Source: a virus
Virus record (IMG/VR): IMGVR_UViG_3300048583_000222
Coordinates: 1-64,000 of that record
DNA: 64,000 bases
Direction: 5' to 3' (one strand)
Part shown: in pieces, positions 8,581 to 20,500 of the stretch
Position numbering within the stretch: the first letter of the stretch is position 1
Layout: each line of letters opens with the position of its first letter
Translations under genes and position numbers: made by a program
Notes under the pieces: generated by a model
What the model saw: only the letters and a program-made list of their open reading frames with translations
The model's database searches: none
Told to the model about the DNA's origin: nothing

Positions 8581-11500
8581 TTACCTGCTGATCGTACTGA
8601 TATCGTGAGTGGTCAAGAATCTTACCCTGTTGATCTGGTTAAGGTATGGCGTTGCTTTGGTCCACTTCAGCGCTGCCTGATCCCAATCGTAGTCCTCACT
8701 CATGATGGCTTTCTTGGTGGCCTTCACGGCTTTTATGTAATCATTGATCACATCGAATGCAGGTATTGTGTTACGTACAAGATTGTTGGCTACATCAGGG
8801 GATGAGTAGAACTGCAGATCCTGGTTTACCCTGTTCATCATGTTCAGGATAATCATCAGTGATTCCTTAGTGATGCTGTCATCGTCGTCTCCTTCTCCCA
8901 TGACCGCTGTCAGCGCCAGTACTGCGCCCATCATGGAGAGTGTCCACATCATACCAGTGAAGTTCCTGCGCATGTTGTCCATGTCAACTTCAGAGTTCGC
9001 CAGCTTGCGTCCGTTGGTCATGGTCACGCCGCTGAAGTAGTCGGTGTTTCCAAACCATCCCGCAAACTGCCTGAGCATCACCTTGATGGATCCCTCCATT
9101 CCGATGTCCATATAAGTACGGTAACGTCCTTTGATCTTACGGTCCAACTGCTGGTCAAACTTCTCCTCTGCCCAACGTGCTGCCCATCCTTCTGTCAGCC
9201 AGCTTGCACGGAACTGGCCAATAAGTCTGCCGAGTATGTACTTGTTCATCTGTTTGGGAGAATTTTTGTCCATGTTACCCATGATGATCTGGGAGATACG
9301 TATTGTACGGTTGCGGAATTTCTCCCAGCTCTGCTGCTGCGTGACGTCTGCACTGTACCAGGCCGGATCTTCTTTGTACAGCCACTTGCCGTTCTCGTCG
9401 AAGGCTTCCCAAAGTGGAATGGTTTTCTTCTCCCCTGACTCTGTGGTCACTTCTACCTTGGTCTCAAGCATGGTAGCAATCATGATGGATCCTTTCATGT
9501 AGTAGTCTGAGCTGCGCAGAAACGTGTATGGATCAAGTGCTTTCTTGACCTTGTTCTTTCTGCTGGCCAGGTTGCTCTCCCCGTACTGGGAATCTACGAT
9601 GTCCCCCATCATACCACTACGCTCCATCAACGCCATGATTTTGTTTGTCATGGCATTGCCCCCTTTTCCAAACGTGAAGTACTTGCGTGTGGAGTTGGTC
9701 ATCATGCCCATGGCTTTCATGGCAGTCTTCATAGTGAAGTCCTTGTTCCCATTGGCGTAGATCGACATGGAGGCCATACCGAATGCCAGGTTCGCAAAAC
9801 CAGAGAATGGGTTAAATGCGAGTGCTTTCAGCTGGTTGATACCGATGAGCCTGTCTCCAAGTTTGGATAAGTATACGTTCTGCCCCATCTTCTCGTACTC
9901 GGTCAGCTCCTTATCGATTGTTTCCATCTTCGCACTGAGGTGGGTCATGCTGTCTCCCGGCTGTGGGTCAAGCATCCTGTCTTCCAGCTCTGCACGTTGG
10001 ATAAGCAGGTCTTTGACTTTCTTCACGATCTGACGGTGTACGACAGGGTTGGGTGAGTACAGCTTCATGCCTGTATTACCTTCCAGGTCCCGGGTTTTCT
10101 GGTACATTAAGTAGTCTTTGGCGTACTCCAGAGCCTTCAGCGTGTTGGTAAGTATTTCCTGATCTGTATTGTTGGCTTTACTACGTTCTATATGAATGTT
10201 GGTCAAAATGATTTCTCCCATGTCAACTGCATCTTTGACTGCTGCGAAATGGCGGTAATGCAGAGCCATGATACCAAACAATTCCGCAATACGAATCAGA
10301 TCCCGTGAGTACATCTCTGCCTCGGGTTGACGGTATACATATCGAATTGGTATTCTTCGTTTCTTATCCTGCTCAAACTCAGTCGCACTGATCGAATCCA
10401 TAACACGCCTACCCATAGAAGCTGCGTAGTCTTTGATACTGGTATCTTCCATCAGGTGTTTCTCCACGGCCGGCAGGAAGTTGTCATACATATCCCACTG
10501 TACATACACAGGAAGGTACCCTTTCAGTTCTTTCATGATGGCTGAGTAGTCGTCGTAGATCTTTTTCAACGGTTCAGTTTTCTGGATATACTCATACTTC
10601 TCATCATAGAATTCAGCTCGGCTCTTTCTCGGAAGCAGGATAGCGTACCGGTCCCCATGGTTGAGCTGCATCTGCTGGTTGGGATCATTCATCCCGGTGA
10701 AGAATCTGCGAGGAGAGTAGGTCTCTGCATACTCGTAGATCTCCTTATCAGCCTCATCACGGGTCAGGGTCCCTTCATGCATGCGCTGCTCTACCGCGGT
10801 GGTGTACACATCATAATCAGCCAGGTATTTCATGTACTTGTTACGCGCCTGCTCAATGGCATTGTCGGCGTCGAGTTCTGTACCTAGCTCACCAATGAGC
10901 CTTGTACGCTCGGCTGTGATGTCTGGTAAAAAGTTTCCATTTTCATCCAGTACCTTGGTGACGTCCACATATACCCCTATCTTCTTGATCTGTGTCCAGT
11001 ACCGATCCCAGGTTTTCTTGTAGGCCTTCGCCTTGTTTTTCTTATCCATCGGACTGCCGCTGATACCCTGCAGTTCTGACTTCCGTCTGCCCCTGAGTTC
11101 TGAGAGTGTGGAGAACCAGGTAGTGGAGTATTTCTGTACCAATCCGAATTCCGAGCCGGTCTCATTACTCTGCAGCATCATCTCATATACTTCCTCGCGC
11201 TTGCCGAATGCGTCGATCTGCTGCTCCAATGCCTGAAGTTTGTTGATCAAGCGATTGACATCTTCTCCTTTTCTTCTACCTGCATTTTTCAGCAGCAAGT
11301 CTATTTGCTGGACCAGTTGTGAACTGGAGTGATTTAGAGAGTATGCAAGTGCAGCGGCTGTATCCATATCTTTTAGCGCACTACCAAAGTCTATACGTTT
11401 AAGAGCACCCTCGCTGCGTAGCAACATGGCATCACGCAACCTAGCATCAAGCTTTTTACGAAGTCCTTCTGCTGTACTGGATACCTCTGCTAAAGCAGGA

Positions 11501-14500
11501 TCGATAGGTCCAAGTGTACCGTCAGGGTATAGAATACTCAGCATATTACCCCATACATCACTTACCCTCCAGGCAGCTACAAGATCAGCCTCCGTTTGAT
11601 CTGCTGTAGTCTCAGCTATACTACGAATCCAAGCAAGCTGTTGTTTACCAAACTCAGCTACGGAAGTCAGGTTAGCATGATCTTTAATGGACTGTATACC
11701 ATCGTCTATCTTTTTAATCTGGAGTTTTTTCTCTTCTCTGGCAGCACGATCTTCTGTACCGGCCATGGAATTGTTAATTGTCTCTTTTTGTTGTTCAAGT
11801 GCTGATATGATCTTGTTTAGTTCTGCAGATAGCGACTTGGGCTTTTTGGGGTTACCTTGTGTAAGTGCTTTAGGGTTAGCATGTACAATAATGTTCACAC
11901 CCTCACGCTCTGTCTTGATCTGCAGTCTCTCTTCCAGTACCTTTGCTGCCTTGGCTGCTTCCACCTCATTGCGGAATGTCCATGGACCAGGTGTACCGTC
12001 TGCTACTGTAGCGGATGCCGCAAGCAGCATGGAATTAGCCTGTAGGTTTACAGTCTTCGGATTGGCAGGATGCAATATGTACAGGTGTTCCTTTGTACGG
12101 GATACGGCCGTGTACATACCATTCATCACTTCCTTATCGGAGAACTTGTGCTGAGCAGGACCGATGAAGTTGTACTCATGTACGAACACGTGGTTGTACG
12201 TGGAGCCCTGACTTTTATGGGACGTCACCGTATAGGCAGGTTCGATGTCCACAATAAGCTTGGAGAGGGCTTCCATCATAGCTACGTACTTGGGATAGGC
12301 CAGAAAGTCTGCTCCTCCCGACATGCCACGCAGGTCCGCGGGAATGTTGAATCCCCCGTTTACGTACCGGTTCGGTTCGCCTTTGCGTTTATCACCTTCA
12401 ATGCGGTTCTTGATCTCGTAGTACGTATCCTTGGTAATGCCTTGGGTTTCCACTACAATGTTCTCCAGCTCACTGCCAAGGTCGAACTTGTAGTCAAATC
12501 CAGGCAGGTCGACTTTTACTGCAAACCATGGTTCGCCATCCCTGTCCAGTGCCACTGTGTCTTTGGTTACGCGTCCGGGAACTACAGATTCCACAATGAC
12601 ACGCTGCATGTTGAAGAAGTCTGCCTTGGCCTCAAGTTCACCTAAGCGCTGAGCAGTTTCCGCACTGAGTCTTGTGGGTTCATGCGCACTGTTGAATATC
12701 GCAATGTCTCCTGCACTGATCTTGGTGCTAGTAGCGATTGCTTCGCCGAAGCGCTTGGTGCGTACCATCAGGTTGAACTCTTCCCGTACCTTGTTGGTAC
12801 TCACGATCATCAAGGCATTTTTCGGATTCTTCATGTCTTTGCTGAGCTCGTTCATGAAGCTGTTGAAGAAGTCTTCCCGGCTGCTGAGATAGCTTACATT
12901 CTCAGAACTTACCCTGTTAGGGAATGCCACTACCGGGAACTTATATGTACCAGTACCTGCCCGTACACCGTCGATAGCGGCTCTGTACGCATTCAGTACG
13001 GTTACGACATCTGCTTTGTTGGTACGCATGTTCTGCGTCAGGGAGATGCCTGCCGTGTTGATGTACTCCCGAAAAGGCAGCGAATCGTTGACCTGGCCTA
13101 CGGGTGTAAGCTGTGCATAGTCTCCCATGAAGATGACCACCGCATTGTCTGGCGCATCTTGCTTCAGGTAGTTCATCAGTGTGTCATCGAGCATGGATGA
13201 TTCGTCAACTACGATGATACTGCTGCTGCGAAGTGGCTTCTTGAACTTGCCACGTTTCTGCTCGAACACGTCTGTACCTGTCTGCATGGACTTGATTGCA
13301 TTGCGCTTAAGGTCCAGTTGCGCATGTATGGTGTCGACCTTTGCATTGGGCAAGGTCTCTTTTACCTTTCCCAGGGCACTCTTCAGTTCCACAATAGCGT
13401 TGTGTGATGGAGCTGTGATCACCATCTTACGATCGGCAAACTCAGCCAGTACCTTGCGCAGGATAGTCGTCTTACCTGTACCACCCGCACCAGAGAGTAC
13501 GAACACGCGCTGTTCGAATGGGATGTTCTCTCCTGCCATAAGCTTGCTGTCCACATCCCCGATGAACGCTGGTATGCGGTCGATAGCCTCACGCTGCTTC
13601 TCATTGGCAAATACGCCCGGGAACAGTTCGTAGCGAGACATACCTACCTCTGGTTTATTTTCAGCAGGCTTCTTCCCAATCTTGGGGAATACGGGAGGTT
13701 GCCCTGGAATGATCGTATACTCGGTACCGTCCTCTATCCATGGTACGCTGTCCTCGTCTTCTTCGGGTTTACCGTAAAGACCCAGTACCTCGCTGATGGC
13801 TTTCTGACGCACCGGTTCTGGCATGCCATGCATGAAACTGTCGTGTACCTTGACTGCCACACCATCGGCTCGTACACCTACGATTACATCTCGGTCGTTA
13901 TATTCTACTGTACCGGCCGTGAGGATCTCGGTGACACCGCCCTGTTTCATCACGTGGATGATGTGCGGCAGCGCTTCTGCGAGTACAGAGTCGTGCTTGA
14001 CGGGCTCTCCGATCATGTTGGCAATGTTGTTGAACAGGGTGTTCAGAAAATCCCACACTGCTTCCAGTACAGAGCGCTCTCCGTCATACTTCATGTCGTT
14101 GAGAATCTTCATGGTCTCGGCGTTCGTCGTCGCGTGTGCAACAAACTCGTGCGGACTGGATGCCCAGTACTCGCCTTCATGTCCCTTGCGTGCAAACTCC
14201 CAAAGCTTGACGATATGGCGTGCAGATTGCATGACAGGATCATTGTAGTCGAAGTGCTTTTCGAAAACGCTGGTACTCTCCCCTTTAGTCCTGCGATACG
14301 CAAACTCTATCATAGGTAGTGTAGCCCAGTGCATCAGCTCGTGTACAAAGGTCTCCTGAACCCCCGCAGCTGCGTCAGGTCGTAAAGATGCCCCCGGAGT
14401 AACTTGCTGAAGTATAATACTGTTCTCAGGCAGCAAGTAAGCCGGTCTGCCGGAAGCAAATCCGATCTGCAGTCGTCCAGAACTGTTTGGTCCTCTGTTA

Positions 14501-17500
14501 GCGGAGGTCCTGTCATAGGTAATCTCCTCTATCAGGTCCTGGAATTCCTGGCTGCCGCTGAAGTTGTGCAACTCCGTGAGCAGGGTGTGGTACACGCCCG
14601 GGAGGGTACCGCTGTTGAGCATATGCGGGATGATGGTGTCGTTGATGTCCTCGACCTCAGATACTTCCTTGGTGATGCCCAGCACTTGGGTGTAGATCGG
14701 GTGCACATTGGAATTCTGCTCGATCTCCACCGGACGCTGCCCATTGGGGACCACAGTGTTGCCTTCACGAAGTACGGCCGGTGCCTGGTTATCTGCTACC
14801 TGCCAGTCCAGATTGAATGCACGGTTATCGGTCACGATGGAACGGTGAGTAGGTTCGGTGAGGTTGTACTCATCACTCATCCTGTTGCCAAGCGTGTCTA
14901 TGCGCGCATACTGAATGCCCGCCTCTTCATTTTCCGTAAGCTTCTTGTACAGTACCACATCACCACTCTCCGTACGATGGGAGATGTACGGTGTGAAGTA
15001 CTTCTTGATGCCTATGGTTACGATATATTTCTGCTGCTCTGCTGTAGGCCCGAGGTCCGGATCAGGATACGGGAAAGAGAAGAACTCAGGTACCCCTTCA
15101 TAGGTACGACCCGTTTCCTTGAATCCTGTATCTATGGAGATGGCTTTCTCGGGGTTGTGCCTGAACCACTGCTCGGTGAACACCCCGCTACTCAGCATGG
15201 AGTCCATGTTATTCTGCGCAGACTGCAATACGTTGAACCAGTTGGTCGCAGCCAGGTATCCAAAGGGTACATAGCGTACAAAGCTTTGGGCATCCTGTAC
15301 GCCTCCGGTGAGGAATGCATAGCGGACCAGATCTTCCCCCAGCATGCGTACATTCTTATCCGGACTGAGCAACAGGTCCAGCCAGGCCCGTACGTTCTCG
15401 GCATCGTCCATCCGTGTTACCTTGGCGGCGATGAAGTTCACCGAATGCGGGTCAAGTCCGTTACCCAGATCTGTATGCAGACGAGAGAGGAAGAAGTTGT
15501 TCTTGCCCCAGCTCAGCTGCGCTTCTGCTACGCGCTCTGCCAGTGATGGTCCATTTTCAGTAGCGTAGTACAGTCGTGCGCGTTCGGCAGTGATGTCTTC
15601 CACGCCCAGTGCCTGTCGTACGGCTTCGCTGTATACATAGGAACGTATGCCCTTCATCACGCTCTTCTGAATCTCCTCACTGATCTGGGTCATCGATTTA
15701 CGATTCGTGTAGGACTTGATATGGGTCAGTGTGTGCAGGTACACTTGGCTATGCGGCAGGTAATTGTCGAATAGGGATAGTGCCAGTGAGTTCACGGTAT
15801 CGAACAGGAATCCTTTCTCTCCACTTAGCAGGTCATTACCCCCGAGGATGACATCAGGTCCCAGTACGATCCCTGCTTTCTCATCCTTGTCAATGACCTT
15901 GAACAAGCTGCCATCAGTACCCTTCACGTCTTGTGTGGTCAGTGCAGCCATCTCACTCATTCTTGTACCCACTGCATGGAATTCCTGGAATGCCCTGAGG
16001 ATATCGCGTTGTGCCAGATAGTACTCACGCGTGTTCTTTGGCTTGTTGGCCATGTCAAGCAACTCTTTGGCGGTATATGCCTTGGCTTGTACCGGCTCTC
16101 CTTCTCCGATCTTCTTGCTAATCTCAGTGTAGAGCTGGTCGAATACGGACTGCTCGAGGTTAGGTACATATCCGCTCAGCATATCCTGTCCGCGTTCCAT
16201 CAGCAGATTGAATTGCCTGATGATGGGTTGGGACAACATGCGACTCACATAGGTGGTATTGACTGCTTTGCCTTCCTCAGTCTCGAGAGAAAGGATACCT
16301 GCAGCAGCCGGGTAAGTGTGCACAGTCAGGTTAATTTTATCGATCGTACGGTGCTTGGCGTGGTCAAGGAACTCCTGCAGCATAATGTTGATGTTGTCCA
16401 TCTTCGTACGAGTCTCTGGAATTCCACTGGCGGGTACATAGACTGAAGTACCATAGCCAGACAGATTCACCAATGATATCACACCGTCTTCGTCTTTGAA
16501 GATTTCAATAGGCGTTGGTATTTCTACCATCTCCTTGGTTTCTTCATTGTACTCCATAGTACCCAACTTGAGGTCAAGGTGCTGGATGGTGGCGAGAAAC
16601 TGATTGGTCTGTGCACCAAAGCCTACCAGGCTCTTGGCATCTTTCTGTGAAATGAAATCAGCCAACTGACTGCTGGCCCCAAAGAAGTTACCCACGGCAG
16701 ATGGTTTGGCCAGTTTCTTGGCTTCATCCTTAAGGTCAGGCTTGTCCAGCGGACTCATCATGACCGGGTACACGGAAGCTGCAGTGAGTATCTTGAAGTG
16801 CAGGTCAAAGTACTCCGCCATGATGCCGTCTGTCGCGGAAGCTGCTTTGTCGGTTATGGTATAGGGGCGACGATAGACGAAGAGTTTATCTACGTCAAAG
16901 TCAGACCCCATCTGTGTCGTGATGCCGGGAGGTACGATGATGGCGTCTCCCATATTATCAGGCAGAAAGCCGACGATCTTCATCGGGAGCATCGTGTTGT
17001 GCTTCGAAGTCGGGATACGGATACCAACCATCTCGAGTACTTCCAGGGGAAGCCTGGACATGTCCAGTGTACCATCCTCCAGCAGGAACTCGGTGATGAC
17101 CATCTTCTGCCCGTCTTGGAAGAAGTGGAAGGGCACCAGTATCTCGGCCGGGGTCACCGTACCATCTTCATTGAGTACAGGCATGCGCAACTCACGGGAG
17201 CCGTCATAGCCAGGTACCCAGGTTATTCCTGCGGTGGCGCCCAGTCCGGTGAGCATCCGGGTGATACCTACTGACGAGGCCTGTACGTATGACTTGCCCG
17301 GTACCTTGGTCTTCACCACGCCATCGATCATGCTCATCATGAGGTTGTGCAGTGGATCGGACAGTGAGGTGAAGAACAGTGGTGATATGGGACGGCCGTC
17401 TACCAGATGGGTGAGCGGAGCGAGTTCATTCTCTGAATAGCTTTTCTTCTTGCCCTCATCAATGAGACGCTTGATGAACTTGGCCGGATTGCGGAACCTG

Positions 17501-20500
17501 AACTTACCCTCGATCGCTTCGATGTCCAGTTCCTCTTTGAACTCCTCGATGTTCTCCTGTACCATTTGGATACGAAGCGCTTCTTTTTTCTCCCGGATGT
17601 TGTCCCTGTTGTAGGTCTGCCCATCCATCAGCGTTACACTGAAGTTCTCAGGCAGGTCAGATACAATAAGCTTGTTGGCCTGTGAGAAGATCTGGATCAT
17701 GTCCTTGTTACGATCATAAGGTACTTCCTGCTGGATGCGGAATCCTTCGCGACTCAGGCGCTGTACCGGCGCGAATTCTATGCTGTTGTAGTTGCCGTTC
17801 TTACCAAATGCCTGGAAGGGTTTGCCTGCACCGATCTTCTTGGCGGATATGAATTGTGCCCGGCGAATGCCGCGCTTCTCCATGTCCTTTCTCAGCTTAT
17901 CCAGTTCTGTGCCGGCAGTGAAGCCAGCGTACAGTGGGATAGCAGAACTCTTCACGTAGTCATGCAACAGGGCACCGCGATCCACATTGGGACGCTTGCC
18001 ATAGTACACGGGCTTGGTGATCTGCAGGGCAATGCGCTCGTGCCCTGCTCTGGTAAACTTTGCGAAGTTCGGGTCACGTACCAGTGCGATCATTTCATTG
18101 TACGTATCCTCGGCGAGCATGCCGAAGCGGAACATCACATCCAGATGCTCTTCCATGGTGACAAATTCCTGTGCATCCGTTACGTTCACATCTTTGTATG
18201 CAGGTATGCCCTTGATGTAATCCAGCGCTACCGTGTAATCATCCAGTACAATGATATCATAGTACATCTGCTCGGCAGTCCACTCGGTTTCTTTTCCCGG
18301 AGCGATGGGGCCGGCCAAACGTTTCTCGTACTCGATGAGGGTGTCAGCTACTGACTTCTTGTACACTTGTGCCGGGTCTCCGTACAGGAGCTGAGCCATG
18401 GATGTGTTGACCAGGAATGCGTTCATCGCGTAGTTCATCGCCACGAATTCAGAGAGTGCTTTGAGGTACGTTGGACGATCCACCCGTCGCTTATCGACTA
18501 TGTACACATCCTTGCGTGACACGCTGATCCCGGCTTGGGTATTGGCTACCTCTTTGATGTAGCGCTCATTGAACAAGTGTTTGCCAGTAGTCATGTCGAC
18601 CATGCCGGCTTCGTTGAACTTGCGCAGCTGTATGGCGGTCTCTTCTGTAATAAACTCGTTGAGCATTCGCTTCACCAGCTTGTCGAAAGCTTCTGTTCCT
18701 TTTCCAGGTGCATTGATGACACCGTCGCTGATCCATATGGTGCCCAGTTCCTCTTCAGTGATTTCTCCGGCATCCCTTCTCGCCTTCATGTTGGCGTAGT
18801 TGAACTGCGGCATCATGAAGAAAAACTTCTTACCCTGCTCGTACTGCTGATGGTCATCGTATATGTGTTCAGCACTGTTGGCGATCCTGTCGAATTCACT
18901 TTCAAACACGCTGTACAGTCTTTCCATCAGTACCAGTGAAGGCTTTCCTACAGCACCGGTCGGTGTACGCGGGATGTTCATGAACACTGGTGTACGGGAC
19001 TTGTCCGAGTGTGTAAGGCTCACGTAGTGGGACGATTCCCATCCATTGTTCATGTACATACCCAAGGCCATGAAGAGCTGGTCACGATCCGACATGTCAG
19101 TCCGCTCAGAGGCCGCTTTTCCCTTCATTTTCTTCAATCCCTCCAAATACAGCAGGTCGGCTTTCCTTCTGCTGGATGGATCATTCTCCCATACCTGCAG
19201 CAGCCAGTTGTTTCTGGCAAAGTCCGTATTTTTCAGCTGCTCTCTGTACACTCCTGACTCATCGACCAGGTCCAGGAAAGCATTGCTGAGGTAACTGTTC
19301 AGGATGTAGTCCCACACATTGTTCCCGGCAAGGTCACGGTGCGAGCTGTTGTATAGCATGTCAGCATGTCGTACGTAGATGCGACTGAGCATGTTCATGG
19401 TAGTATTCTCGGAGTACAGTGGATTGTTCTTCTCCAGCGTATTTTCAATGCCCTCCTCATCTTTTGTATTGAGCAGTTTAAGCAGGAACATGGAGAAGAT
19501 ACCATTACCTCCCCCGTCTTTTTTCTCAGACCACTCTTTGATTAGCATTTCCTCCCCAGACTTGTACAGGGTCTCGTACATTATAGGTGTGAGCATGATG
19601 CCGTTGTACTCAAACATCTTGGTGACCAGCTCCTTGGCTGCCTTGAAATAGATACTCCGCAGTTTTGCAGCTCCTGGTCCTTTAGCTCCTTCTATCCTGC
19701 GCTGGTTCTTTGCTTTCAGCTCCTCATAGTCTGCCTTCAGTTCATCTACCTTAGCAGGGTCAATGATATAGTAACCAGACTCTGTACGCTTCACCATAGG
19801 AGAACGCTTCTGGGCTTGCTTCCAGTTTTCCAGAACAAGCTTGCGGGCGGAGTATATGTTGGCATTGATCGTACGTATCTCTGCGTTGTCGTCCCAGAGT
19901 TTGTACTGGATCAGTGCGTACTGTGTGTAGGACTTGGTCATCACGGTGACGAATTCCCGGCGAATCTGTTCTGGGGTGGTGGAACTCTTCAAGCGCTGAG
20001 CCAGCTTGCGCAGGACAGGACTTCCGGATTCCAGTATTTCCATGTACTTGTCGAAGGAAGGTTTCGTGTTGGCGAGCATACCCGTGACGTTATCGTATAG
20101 GTTCTCCAGTTCAGCAAGGGTAGGGGTACCAATAAAAGAGGGTATGTTGACCAGACCACGCTCCTCTACAAACGGTACGATCTCCAGCAGCACATCGCCT
20201 TCCTTGGCTTCGTGTTTCTCCGCAGCGATCGCTGTGCCATCCGGACCAGTGCGCATGAAGTCCAGGTTCTCACGCTGATCACCTTCATTGTATTCCTTGG
20301 CTTCCTGTGCCGTCATGGGTTTTACTGGGCGAACCACATACCACGTGTCTCCAAGCTTGATGCTCCCGGAGTCCCCGGGTTTCAGGGAAAGGCCGATGTC
20401 GGCGAGCTGTTTTGGCGTGCGGACCGAGTACTTGCGGGTACCGTCAAGGATCTGCTGTATGTACACATGCCCCAGCGGCAAGCCGATCACCTTGGGCTTG

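Noticed and set aside
14404-15546. 380-codon plus-strand open frame opposite the giant gene
   Set aside because: It is a shadow of the minus-strand frame; the giant protein's domains cover this region and the shadow shows no domain pattern.
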